From positions 35,682-99,681 of IMG/VR virus record IMGVR_UViG_3300043410_001024: a DNA stretch of 64,000 bases; one strand, written 5' to 3'. Shown here piece by piece: positions 8,424 through 19,500 of this stretch (the stretch's first letter is position 1; every line of letters begins with the position of its first letter). The notes under the pieces are model-generated. The model ran no database searches, was not told the DNA's origin, and saw nothing but the letters and a program-made list of their open reading frames with translations. Both the position numbers and the translations under genes were made by a program. This DNA is from a virus.

Positions 8424-9005
8424 CTATTCCGCAGCTGGTGTATCAGTTACTACAGTATCATCAACTGATACCTCGTCAACTGGTTCGTTGACAATTGTTG
8501 GTTCAATCTCGGTTGGTAATGTACCGTTTTCAATCATCTCAGTAACTATTTCATTGTTTACAATAGTTAATGGGATTACAGATGCAGGATCATAGATTTT
8601 CCAATTTACTGTTAATTCATCCCACTCATACAATTTACCATCAGTTGGGTACGGAATTGGTGCTTCAAAACAACAATTTTTGGGATTAAATTTCCAACTT
8701 TTAAATGCAAGAGGATTAGATTTCCATCTTTCTTTTGTATCCTCTTGCATTTTCTTCATTTCAGTTTTTGTCAGTTTGGAAATGTTGTGAACATCATGAA
8801 CAACACCATCTATAAACTCATAGGTGGTCCCTTCCAATTTTTCATAAACTCCCAATTCAGGAACATCATTTCTTTGAAATTTTGCACAACCTTCTGGAAT
8901 ATTATTTTCTAAATTAATACCTGGAAAAATATATTGTAAATTACTACCAGCGATTGGATGGCCAACTGGTTCACCGTTTTCTAATCTAATATATAAATTA
9001 ATCAT
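8424..9005 (-). CDS. Putative fibre-associated or fibre-chaperone protein, 193 aa
   Basis: Acidic protein. Residues ~1-60 hold a small domain (GEPVGHPIAGSNLQYIFPG), residues ~85-150 a segment with WKSNPLAFKSWKFN and EAPIPYPTDGKLYEWDE, and the C-terminal 40 residues are a Glu/Val/Thr-rich tail. The PYPTDGKxYxWDE pattern is, from memory, common in small phage proteins encoded next to fibres and in some fibre chaperones. Its ATG overlaps the stop of the glycine-rich adhesin (9002-9005, ATGA), which suggests a partner or chaperone of that protein. I cannot name the family; the role is inferred from coupling and position. Confidence 0.55.
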   Translation of the reverse strand: MINLYIRLENGEPVGHPIAGSNLQYIFPGINLENNIPEGCAKFQRNDVPELGVYEKLEGTTYEFIDGVVHDVHNISKLTKTEMKKMQEDTKERWKSNPLAFKSWKFNPKNCCFEAPIPYPTDGKLYEWDELTVNWKIYDPASVIPLTIVNNEIVTEMIENGTLPTEIEPTIVNEPVDEVSVDDTVVTDTPAAE

Positions 9006-9994
9006 GATATATCTGCCGTGTATGTTGAAGGGAATAATCTTCCTGGATTATTAACATCGATCGGTACAGTTGTCCATATTAGCTTAACAGCACCCCAGCC
9101 TGCCTTTCCAGGGTTACCTGGCCAGGATGTACCAGGACCGCCACTGCCACCGCCATATAATCCTCCCCAGCAATTACTATTTCCACCTTCACCACTGCTT
9201 GTTGCTGGGTTCTCACCACTCATTCCTCTAGAACCTCCACTTCCGCCTGCACCACCACCACCGTAACCCGCAGTAGTTGTAAAATTAATAGTATTGCCAC
9301 CAGTATATTGATTACCGTGCCACCAGCCGCTAGCTGTATCACCTTTACCATGTATACCGGTACCACCACCCGCACCTGTGCCGTATGTCGAACTATAGGA
9401 TCCGCCGCCGCACGAGCCGCCTGAGTTTGCCGCAGGCAACGAATTAGTATCGCCACCATTCCCTGTATAGCCACCCGCGCCACCGCCGCCATTCCAACTT
9501 GATGATGTGCCGCCAGCGCCGCCCCCGTCACCGTACCAGCCACCGCCGTAACCGTTCTTGTTTGGCCCGGATGAATCGGATCCGGAGGTGGCGTTTCCGC
9601 CGCCGTATCCAGCAACGGTAGTTGTAGATATAAAATAGCTATTTCCGCCTAGTCCGCCATTCTTAGCTCCTCCGTCACCAACAACAACAGTATATGATGT
9701 TCCTGGTATAACTGGGATATTATTCTTCCAACCTAGGCCGCCACCTGCGCCAGAACAATTTGACCAACCGGTATATCCACCACCACCTCCACCGATACAT
9801 ACAACCGAAACTACCGTTACTGAACCTGGGCAAACCCAAGTATACGATCCTGGTCTAGAATAGGTTATTTGGCCACAGTTATCTTTGGTTAATGGGATTA
9901 CACCACTGGTAGTACCAGCGGTGCTTGTAAGCTGTGTAAAACCAGTGGTAGTATTAGTCAAACCAAAAGAATTAGAAAATTGTTTAAAAAACAT
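9002..9994 (-). CDS. Glycine-rich adhesin / receptor-binding protein, 330 aa
   Basis: The N terminus is a short attachment region, then SRPGSYTWVCPGSVTVVSVV leads into a long glycine-rich domain (residues ~70-300) with many GGGG and GGxGG runs separated by Ser, Asn, Tyr and Trp. The PGSYTWxxPxxVTxVxVxxxGGGGG pattern is a known phage and bacterial glycine-rich module. Polyglycine-II sandwich tips such as that of gp38 in S16-like phages bind host receptors (established for those proteins); I infer the same general role. The segment 9100-9650 is clearly richer in G+C than its surroundings because of glycine codons. RBS AAGGAG. Followed by a translationally coupled 193-aa gene. Confidence 0.7.
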   Translation of the reverse strand: MFFKQFSNSFGLTNTTTGFTQLTSTAGTTSGVIPLTKDNCGQITYSRPGSYTWVCPGSVTVVSVVCIGGGGGGYTGWSNCSGAGGGLGWKNNIPVIPGTSYTVVVGDGGAKNGGLGGNSYFISTTTVAGYGGGNATSGSDSSGPNKNGYGGGWYGDGGGAGGTSSSWNGGGGAGGYTGNGGDTNSLPAANSGGSCGGGSYSSTYGTGAGGGTGIHGKGDTASGWWHGNQYTGGNTINFTTTAGYGGGGAGGSGGSRGMSGENPATSSGEGGNSNCWGGLYGGGSGGPGTSWPGNPGKAGWGAVKLIWTTVPIDVNNPGRLFPSTYTADIS

Positions 9995-9996
9995 AA

Positions 9997-12900
9997 TTAT
10001 TGACTCTCCTTGATAGTTAATAACACTGCAATAACATTTGGGGTATCACATGATGCTTTAATACTATAACCATTTGGAACTTGATAAACAGTTTCACTAC
10101 GGAATAACCCAGTTGTGGTATCGCTTGGACTAAGTGTCTGACCATTGTTTAAATAAAATACGTTACCAGCATTATCATCTAATGTTAAATAGAATTTGAC
10201 ATCGTCTGGTAATCCGTATGCGGTGTAAGTATTATTAAGTGATGCGGTTGAGTTATATAACTGCCATGAATTTTTACCAGTTCTGTATAATACAATCCAT
10301 CCACTACCAATTGTCGCAACTTGGGTTGATTGATAAGTGGTCGAATCAACGGTGTTAAAATTATAGTTAAATGCTTGTTGGTCAATTTGTGCTGTGTTTT
10401 GTAAAGTAACAGCATATCCCATTTTACTGGCAACGATTTGTGCCCATCTATGGCTAGTATATAACGATACGGTCATCAAACTACCCGTTGCTGATGATAA
10501 TGTTAATGCACTTCCACCGACTGACGTACTTACTGAAAACGTGGTAGAGGTAAATCCAGATAATACATAGTACGTTGTACCAGCGCCTATACCACCGTAT
10601 GCAGTACCATTAAATCTAACCGCCATATTAGTATACATACCAGTTGTACTTGCAACGGTGATTAAATTTCCAGTAGAATTAGTTGATAAAACTGATTGTG
10701 GCGCCCATTGGGTGTAATATCCTTGCCAATCATTTAAACGACCATTAATTGACGCATATATTCTTGGGGTTCCGAGATATTCATCATACATCATTGCAAC
10801 TTGCGTACCAGATTTAGAACCACAATGAACATGCATTGGTGTACCCCATCCTTGAGTAACTTGGCTTTCACCACCGGTTTTTCCATTTAATGGGTAGGCC
10901 GTTGTGGTAAAACTACTTAAGTTGGTGGCAACCGCATATGCAGCACTCATACCATGCAGTGCATAGTTAGCGGCACTACTAGGGAAGTATGATCCAATTA
11001 TTCTCCATAGCCCTCTTGAGAAAGTTAACGAGCACGGGGTATCTTGAATCAATTTGAAATTTGGCCGATAACCGATAGTCCAGGTACCGTCACCGAAATT
11101 CATACCAGTGTTACCCAAATCACTCCATGTAGAACCATTAAACAACCCCATACGCATAAAGGTTCCACTGCTACCCATGTACAACAAATACGCCATTTCT
11201 GTGGTGGCTGTTGCACTCGTTTGTTCACTAAAGTATACCATGTTACATAGTGCACCGCCACTCATACCTACTAAATTTTGTTGTGATTTTAAAGTTGGTA
11301 ATTGGGTATAAGATGTCATTGCTTCAGTAACTAACGCGAGACAGTTGTTACCAAATGTGCCATTAGTGTTATGTGGCCCGTAGCTTGTATGTGGATACAC
11401 TCTATTCCCATATTCAATACCGATTAGTAATCTACCGGTTGGTGTTACTTGGATTTGGGTTGCGGCATAAATGTAATTTAATGATGCATTCATTGAGCTG
11501 AGAAGTACTTCACTCAATACAACACCAGATGTATTCATTGCGTAAATTCTACCACCTTGGCATACCATCCAGCATCCTGCCGGTTCATTCCACGCATATC
11601 CCTCACCGTAGTCATATCCCCATGGCAAGTAGTTACCAGTGTGGGCGGTTTGGCCAACGCTTGTGGTACTACCAGTCGAATTAATACGTGCTTTGTAATT
11701 GCCAGATGCGTTTGCATTAATAGTTGCAGGATCATAATATATGTATAATGGGCGACTATTAAATGGATACCATTTAGTCGAATAGCGAACAGTGTTAACA
11801 CTTTCACTTAATCCATTGATTAAATTAGTTGCCACACCTGCACTATCATAACATACTAAACACCCGTATTCACCAACAAATACAACTCTTTCATCACCCC
11901 ATTGGTAATGTTCAGATATACTCTTCATAGTAGTGTGTTGTGTCGTAAGCTGGGTTCTGGTGTTAGATAATGTCGTTGAGCTGGTTTGACGATAGAAAGT
12001 CACTAATCCGTCAGACGCGCCAGTTCCAGTGGTGGCTGCAATAACTGCGTTAACGTTGGTTCCTGTCGATAAACACGCACATTCTAATCCAGAGTGGGCG
12101 GAACTGACAGCGGTTAATGATACAGCGGTGGCTGCACTGGTCCATGCGTTAGTACTTGAGTTAAAGTTGAATGCAATTGCTTGGCTAGCGGTGGCAGAGG
12201 TTGTTACTGCAAACAAGTAAGGGGTAACGTTTGCTGTTGCAGTTTTTACCATTTTACACATACCAATATTGTATGTTGATTGTGCAATACCAAGACTTTG
12301 TATAGAACCTGCAGTAGAAATTGCGCCAGTGTTTGCCATGTTAAATGCCTGCGCACTCCAGTTACCAACCGCCGTACCTGATGCAACAATTACTTTATCA
12401 GTATTGTCTGGGACGATTTCAAGTGCAAATGGATATGCATTGGCGTTCCCAAATGCGGTTGACATATCTAAACTGGTAACAAGGTGGTCAACAGTGTTAC
12501 CCGTAATAGTAAATCTCATTAAATATTTAGTAGTACGTTGTTGGCAAACAACTGCCACTTTAGTTGCGGTAAGTGCAATTGCTCTCCAGCAAGGTTGTTG
12601 CCAGGAGGTTGAACTACCGTTAGGTGCAGACCATAAGTTATAGCTAAAATCACTAAACCAAGCAACTGGTAACGTGTGGTTTTGGATTGGTCCAGCCACG
12701 TATTTGTTAGTTTGATATTCAACAATTTGTGTGTGGATCATATTTCCACCAAAGAAATCTAAACTTCCACAACGGTGATGTGAATGAGGAAGGAAAAATA
12801 ACAATACACGATTTGCACTTAATTGTACTTGATACGGTTCACCCCATCCGTATGTGCTTGCGCCACTATAACTAATAATAGGATTAACATTTGAACCAAA

Positions 12901-13089
12901 TGGTGTCCATTCTTGTGCACCGCTAGCGGTTGAGTTAATTGTTGCATTATTTTGCACACCATTGATATTAACTGCACGTAACTCTGCGCCTGCACCAGTG
13001 GCGTTTGTGTAAACAGATGATAATGTACTAGTAATTGTATTATTAATTACTGATTTGTTAATTGTTGGTGCTGTATATATTCTACCCAT
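9997..13089 (-). CDS. Large tail fibre / host-recognition protein, 1030 aa
   Basis: Starts MGRIYTAPTINKSVINN, an attachment-like head, then a segment with LSANRVLLFFLPHSHH and many repeated strands with Trp, Tyr and Gly spaced like a beta-propeller. Around residues 800-876 there is an inserted module of the type LITVASTTGMYTNMAVRF...TTYYVLSGFTSTTFSVS, which also occurs twice in the 2132-aa fibre. No enzymatic residues can be recognised. It has a perfect late promoter (13114-13121), 25 bp before its ATG. I read it as a surface fibre or spike protein; the propeller is suggested by pattern only. Confidence 0.65.
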   Translation of the reverse strand: MGRIYTAPTINKSVINNTITSTLSSVYTNATGAGAELRAVNINGVQNNATINSTASGAQEWTPFGSNVNPIISYSGASTYGWGEPYQVQLSANRVLLFFLPHSHHRCGSLDFFGGNMIHTQIVEYQTNKYVAGPIQNHTLPVAWFSDFSYNLWSAPNGSSTSWQQPCWRAIALTATKVAVVCQQRTTKYLMRFTITGNTVDHLVTSLDMSTAFGNANAYPFALEIVPDNTDKVIVASGTAVGNWSAQAFNMANTGAISTAGSIQSLGIAQSTYNIGMCKMVKTATANVTPYLFAVTTSATASQAIAFNFNSSTNAWTSAATAVSLTAVSSAHSGLECACLSTGTNVNAVIAATTGTGASDGLVTFYRQTSSTTLSNTRTQLTTQHTTMKSISEHYQWGDERVVFVGEYGCLVCYDSAGVATNLINGLSESVNTVRYSTKWYPFNSRPLYIYYDPATINANASGNYKARINSTGSTTSVGQTAHTGNYLPWGYDYGEGYAWNEPAGCWMVCQGGRIYAMNTSGVVLSEVLLSSMNASLNYIYAATQIQVTPTGRLLIGIEYGNRVYPHTSYGPHNTNGTFGNNCLALVTEAMTSYTQLPTLKSQQNLVGMSGGALCNMVYFSEQTSATATTEMAYLLYMGSSGTFMRMGLFNGSTWSDLGNTGMNFGDGTWTIGYRPNFKLIQDTPCSLTFSRGLWRIIGSYFPSSAANYALHGMSAAYAVATNLSSFTTTAYPLNGKTGGESQVTQGWGTPMHVHCGSKSGTQVAMMYDEYLGTPRIYASINGRLNDWQGYYTQWAPQSVLSTNSTGNLITVASTTGMYTNMAVRFNGTAYGGIGAGTTYYVLSGFTSTTFSVSTSVGGSALTLSSATGSLMTVSLYTSHRWAQIVASKMGYAVTLQNTAQIDQQAFNYNFNTVDSTTYQSTQVATIGSGWIVLYRTGKNSWQLYNSTASLNNTYTAYGLPDDVKFYLTLDDNAGNVFYLNNGQTLSPSDTTTGLFRSETVYQVPNGYSIKASCDTPNVIAVLLTIKESQ

Positions 13090-13113
13090 TTAAAAAAATT
13101 CCTTGTTATCTAT

Positions 13114-13121
13114 TATTTATA
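13114..13121 (-). promoter_or_regulatory. Late promoter, TATAAATA
   Basis: Perfect T4-type late octamer on the minus strand. The TAA stop codon of the 106-aa gene (13117-13119) is part of the octamer. Transcription would begin near 13108 and give a leader of about 18 nt for the 1030-aa gene. Confidence 0.8.
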
Positions 13122-13437
13122 CAGTTGATGTTTCGATTCCATACACAACCGCAGAAACAGATGTTGCACTTGAGTATGCTACAATTCGTTTAGTTGCATC
13201 TAGTACTAAACCGGTTCTTTCAACCACGCCTTTAGGTGGTATCGTTACATCGTATTCAATATATTCATTAGCGGCGGGTGATGCTGATGTCGCAAGTGCT
13301 AAACGAACTAATACTGAAGATGAACCTCTGTTGCAAATTGAAACTGTTACCACAGCAAATGTTGTTGCAGGAACGGTATACAAGGTTGTATTTGTTGTTG
13401 CTGCTAGATCAGATGATCCTAAAATTCCTGATGCCAT
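13117..13437 (-). CDS. Small virion-type protein, 106 aa
   Basis: All-beta, Ser/Thr/Val-rich protein: MASGILGSSDLAATT, YTVPATTFAVVTVSICNRG, then a VxIPPKG segment. It resembles two other small proteins of the window (26717-27046 and 31827-32174) that share the scheme start, YTVP-like strand, xICN or xFCN strand, IPPKG or IPAGE turn and a final strand with a terminal Val. Each sits next to a large fibre gene. They are probably small beta-sandwich structural proteins; role not known. RBS ATGGAG before ATG 13437. Confidence 0.65.
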   Translation of the reverse strand: MASGILGSSDLAATTNTTLYTVPATTFAVVTVSICNRGSSSVLVRLALATSASPAANEYIEYDVTIPPKGVVERTGLVLDATKRIVAYSSATSVSAVVYGIETSTV

Positions 13438-13467
13438 TATATTTCTCCATATTTTATAATTTTGGCT

Positions 13468-13495
13468 ATATTGCTACTCCGAAGAGTAGCAATAT
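13468..13495 (-). terminator. Strong hairpin with UUCG tetraloop, terminator or RNA stabiliser
   Basis: ATATTGCTACTC (13468-13479) and GAGTAGCAATAT (13484-13495) form a perfect 12-bp stem. On the minus strand the loop is TTCG closed by C-G, an extra-stable cUUCGg tetraloop. No T tract follows on that strand (AGCCAAAATT), so it may protect the 3' end of the 2132-aa fibre mRNA rather than terminate. On the plus strand a T tract follows, but no plus gene precedes it. Confidence 0.7.
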
Positions 13496-13502
13496 CTATT
13501 TT

Positions 13503-16500
13503 TTATACTAAAAAGTATGATAATGATAAAGGTGAACCATCGACCCCACCTATAAAATTAAATTTACTTGTTGCATTAATCTGTACACCTGTTGTGGTCG
13601 ATATAGTGTTACCTGAAACAAACACAGTACCAGCGGTTAATGTATTTACATTTAATGAACTACCGCCACCACCAATTTGACTATTAATGTATGATTTAAT
13701 TGCCTTTTGTGTCGGTACTATACTATCACTATTTAATGTAAAGTATGGGTCAGTTGAGAACGATGTAATCGTTGCACTTGTACCACCTAATGTTACCGAA
13801 CCAATAGTTAATTGATTTAACCCAGCAATGTTAAATGCATCAGCATTCAATGTTGCAACCCCAGTTGACTGTTGAACTGAGAATAAGTTCCCAACGTTAA
13901 AGTTACCATCTTGGTCAGTACTAGTAAAGAATACGCGTCCACCACCAAATTGTACAGTTTGTTTAGTACTATCAACCGCTAAATTTGGTGTACCTGGGTA
14001 ATTTGTATTTGCAATATTACCTGTACCAATGTTCAAGAAGTCATGACCAGTTAATCTAACTTGGCTATATTTAATACGCATTGTTGCAGCTGTCGTATGA
14101 GTAGGTGCAAGTGCGGTTGTCATAGCCGGACTAACTTGTATTGTTGCATTATATGGTGCGATTCCACCGCCTGAACTTAAATAGTTTGTGATAGCAACGA
14201 CTTTATATACGGTTGAATTACCAGCGAATACAACATTTGAACCTGCAATTGGTTGACTTGTTAATCCTGATACGTTAATATAACTGCCAATTTGGTACAT
14301 ATCAGCATATCCATTACCGGTTACGGTGGCGGTTGATGATGCATATTGTGTTCCTCTATTGGTAAATGTTGGATTAGCTAATACACCAGTCCCAGTTCTA
14401 ACTGTATATGTAAATGCTGTTGTTGCGTTTGGATCAGTAATAGTTAATGTTGGCGTTGAACCATAACTACTTCCTGGTTCAATAATTCTAAATTCACTAA
14501 TAGCACCATTTGCTACTTTTACACGTCCTCTAGTTGTTGTACCAATATTTAAATAATATCCAGTTGTTGACGATTGTGGTAATAAAACCCATCTTGGTAT
14601 ATTATTAGGATTTCCAAATACAATCACAGAATTAGTTGAGCTTGGAATTGTTCTAGAAGTCCAAAATACCCCATCTTCGGATGTTTGAAAACTGGTTACT
14701 GCTCCTGTATAATTAATCCCTGCAAATATTCCTTGACCATATCCAAGTTTGTATGCACTGTCAGGATGTCTAGAATCGTACCAAGTAATACCATCAAAAG
14801 AGTATGCTGACCGTTCCGGTGCTACCGCTACAAATCGGCCATTACCGTATGTAACAGTTGACCAGTTAGCAACGCTAATAGTAGTCGCAGTCCAAGTTGC
14901 GCCGTCATTTGTTGAATACGCTGCATAAGTTGAACTAAGTGCCATAGTGACCCATATTCCTGCACCGTAAGCTGGTGCTATCCAGTTAGCCGATACTACT
15001 GGTAAAGCGCCACCTGCTGTCCATGATACACCACCATTTGTTGAAATGTTGGTGGTTCCTGCGTATGCTACACCAACAAATATACCATTTCCGCTACCAA
15101 ATGCATGTGATGTACCTGTTGTAAATGCACCACCTGCTGTCCACGATGTACCACCGTTTGTTGAATAACTTGTGATATTACCTGACCGTGCAATCCATGT
15201 GCCTACACCACTAACAACGCCATATTTAATATCCTGCCAAATAGCTGAAGAAGTTAACGCACCTCCTGCTGTCCAAGTAATACCGTCGGAACTAACTAAT
15301 GTTGCCGTACCGGATGTTTCTGATACCGCTACATATTTTCCGCCTGCACCAACACCACTATATGTAAAGTTATTAATTACGCCAGTACCGCTAACTACGT
15401 TGGTTACTGTAATTGTAATATTATTAGTTGCGGTTCCACCTAAACTTGTTCCTGCAATTGTTAATGTATTACCAATTGCATATCCGGTACCACCAGAAAC
15501 CAATGTTACTGCATATGCAACACCAGTTCTTACAACTGTAAATGTTGCACTAGAACCCGCGCCACCTGTTACACCTACCGCTGCGTAAGTTCCATTTATA
15601 TCCCCATATGCGGCGCTTGACCAAGCGTTTGATGTAATGGTTGTTGCAGTTGCGGAATACGCAGGAGCACTAAATTTAATTCTTGGTTCAATGGTATAAG
15701 TGGTTGTAACATCTAACGCGGATGCAATAGATGTACCAGAAACAGCATGATCCCATCCTGCTGCGTGTACTGTTACAGTTTGTGATGATGTATCACTTGA
15801 AATATCAAATACTGTTCCAGCAGCAATTGTACTAATACTAAATTGTGTGGTACTTGAAATAGTTTTAACGTAATATAAAGTATTCGCTGAAATATTAGCA
15901 AGTGCTGCACCAAAATAAATCGGCATGTTTGCGGTTAACGTACTCGTACTTGCAACTGTGATTAAGTCCGAACTTGCAGTTGTAGCAGTTGCGGTCATAT
16001 CAGGGAAACTTTCTTTCGCAACTAACGCAATTTTTGAACCTGAGTTGTAACTTACAATGTAACCACTTTGTCCAGCACCAGCGCCACCATTTAACTGAAT
16101 TCTCATACCGGTATATGCAGAACTAATTGCACTATCAGTTGCCGCAATGGTGATTTGTGTTGTATTACCAGCTTGTCCAGTATTTGATGTTGTTACATAG
16201 TTTGCACCATTTGTTAATAAACGAGTTTCATATACAGCATTATCTCTAAATTCATTACCAACTGTTGTAACGCCGTAACCAGTACCAACGAATGAGTAAG
16301 TTGCGGTATTATATCCGGTACCAGCATTTAAGTATTCAACACGATAAATTTTATCAACCGCATTAGTTACAACATTTGAAATAATTGCTTGACTAGAACG
16401 ATTGTTAACGGTCGCGGTCAATGCTGTTTCAGATGAATCAACTCCCTCCGCAACAGTACCGTATGTACCGTAAGAACTATTACCATTTGTTGCACGAATT

Positions 16501-19500
16501 TTACCACCATTTTCAGCTAGGTAACCAATATGTCCGTAGTATGAAAATACCGATACCAATTCAGTCAATGCATTCGTACCTGTACACCACACACCGATAC
16601 CATCACTTATAATTTGTGTAAAATCATTAGCAACAATTGAACGATTTCCACCGTTATGCAAAGTACCGTCAATTTTTAATCCAGTACAAGCAGTACCAAA
16701 AGTGGTTACATTTTGAATATATGGACTGCGAGACGTAATCCAAGCACGCGAATCTGCGGTACCCCATCCTGGGTCTAAACTAACATAAGCACCAGCGGTT
16801 GGACGTTGTGTTCCATATGCATTAGCAGTTCCTAAAGTTCCAGATAATCCTTGTACAGTTAAGTTACGAATACCAGTTGCATTACGCACATAGAACATAT
16901 CTTCTAATACTGATGTTTGTACGCTCCGTCTATAATAACGAGCCGCCAATAATGTTCTATAGTTTCCAGTATAAACTAGATCGTATTTCATTGCGTTAAC
17001 TAATTCTCTAACGTCACGCGCACAAGCGGTGGAATCATATGATAATTTTATAGTAAACGACATTCCAGAGGTTGCTGACCATGTCAACGCTGTACCACCA
17101 GAGGTTGCCGCAACAGTGATAACATTAGCTGCCGAGGTTTTAACATAGTATACAGTTCCGACCACGATACCTGATGCGCCAACGGTTCCGCTAAACACAA
17201 CTGGCATACCGACCGCAAAGTTAGTTGAACTTGCAACGGTAATATTACCATTAGTCGCGGTTGCTGACACGGTTGTGCTGTATGTATAATTTGTATACGC
17301 AACAGCTTCTTGAGCCAAGAATTCTTTATTTGCTTCTAATACTTCAACCGCGTCATAGTATGCTTGTGTTGCGGTTGGTGTGACAGTACCAGTTAAAGAT
17401 GGTGCTGAACCAGAACTATTAATGTAATAGTTAATATAATCTTTATAATTAGTAAATAACGCAACAGCTGCCGTACCCACAGTTGAATTACTTGCTGGGC
17501 GGGTGGTAACTGGTGTTAACGCATTTCCAGAGGTTGGGGTCACTGTTAAATTTTGTACCAAATTTGAGATAATAGCACTTAATCTGGTTACTGCGGCTAA
17601 ACTATATGTTGTATCAGTTGTTGCAATTGCTGTACTTTTTGGTCTAATATTTGATGAACGTAATTCGTCACCAACTAACGCGGTGTTAGCAGGTACAATA
17701 ATTGGCAATGTTTCATAGTAGATACCAGTTTTTACAAAAATTGTATAAGTTGTATTAACAACCGCTGGAATATTAGTATTAACACCTGCAGTAATTGCAT
17801 CGGTGATAACTTTAACTAAGTTTGTTACTAATGTGGTAACACCAGATTCCAATGTTTTTGTCGAATCACTAACACGAGTTACAGTTGCTTGATATGTTGT
17901 ACCAGGTGCAGTGTTTGCAATAACGGCATTAATTACTGATACCATTTGATTGTATCCAGCAACGTCTTGTGTTTTTTGGTTAGTCAACTGTGTATATGTT
18001 CCACCAACATAAGCTTGGGCGGCGGCCACTGAACGAGCATTACCACCGTGTGATAAGTCGTAAACTAATGCATCGATTACATAACCAATATCTCGTTCAC
18101 AAGTTGCTTGAACGTAAGAGAATCCTGCAAATGGTGCGATACTATTTGTAACTTGATAGTTAATCCATGCGATTACTTCTTTTTGGATATAACTTCTGTT
18201 TCTTGCCAGTAAATAAGAACCATTTGGATTTAATGCCCCTCTTTCAACTTGTTCGGTTGCATAACGTACAGTTAACCAAGGACGATCTAGGGTAACACCA
18301 TAATCTGGTGCTGGGTTATTTACACCGGCGGGACTAACATAATATACTTGGTCAATAACACCAAAGTAGCTCCACGATGGAACTAATGATGACGAAACTT
18401 TTAAAATTTGTCCAGCGGCACCAACAGCTAATCTTGCTGGTCCAGATTGACTCATATAAGGAATATCACCAGTGGTGGTTAACACAGAGGTTGATGAACC
18501 AGCTGATAATACGTTCCAATATGTACCAGTTGAATCGTTATCTGGTCTGTTTATAGTAGCACCGGTATGCGCCAAAATACAAATATAAGAGTTTGCACCA
18601 AATGATACTGAGTCGCCAGCAACATATCCAGTCGAGGTTGCCCAAGTTGCAGCATACCCAGTCGCGGTAATAGTTGCAATTGCACTACCAGAAATTGTGG
18701 CAATTGTAATTAAGATATCGTTAAATGGACTTAACCCACCAACTTGTGTACCTAAAATTTTAATAGTGGTCGATGCGCTATAGCCAGTACCGGGTGCATT
18801 CAAGGTAACTGAATACGATGTACCGACAGTGCTTACGTTAAATGTGGCACTGTTACCTGTTGCTGTTACGTTAGTTCCAGCCACAGCGGTATATGATTTA
18901 TTAACGTTTGCCCATTTAATACCAGAATTCAATCGTGACCAATATGTTAAATTAGGAGGTGTATTACCTGAACTTGATGTATGGTCTAAAACGGCAACAT
19001 AAGTGTATCCACCTAGTCTTGTAACATTACCAACTTGATAAGATTGTGCGGCTGCCCAATCACCAATAAAGTTAAATCCAGTGGTAAATAATCCCCAGTT
19101 CGAGGTGCTTGTAGACGGAATTGCGTTGCTGTTTATTGTTTTACTAATATAAGAATACCCGCCATACCCAACGATGTCACCTGGTTGATAAGTTGTAGCA
19201 CTCGACCATGTATTCTCGTAAGTCAACCCTTCGATAAATCTTGCCCAGTTTGCCTCAATAAATGATGCACTTGACGTATGATAGGTTGTACAAATCCAAA
19301 CATCTGCGCCAAAATTAACTAAGTCATTAGCTTTATATCTAACAGAGCTACCACTCCATTGACCTAAGTAATCAAACCCTTTGTGGTATACATCCCAGTA
19401 CCCAATATTAGTTTCTAATCCCAATGTTGCGGTTGCAGCTGAAACGTGATTGGTGTTACAAACGTATACAATACCCCCATATTTTACTACTTCATTTACT

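Noticed and set aside
9018-9266. Proline-rich plus-strand frame
   Set aside because: It is the complement of glycine codons in the adhesin gene.
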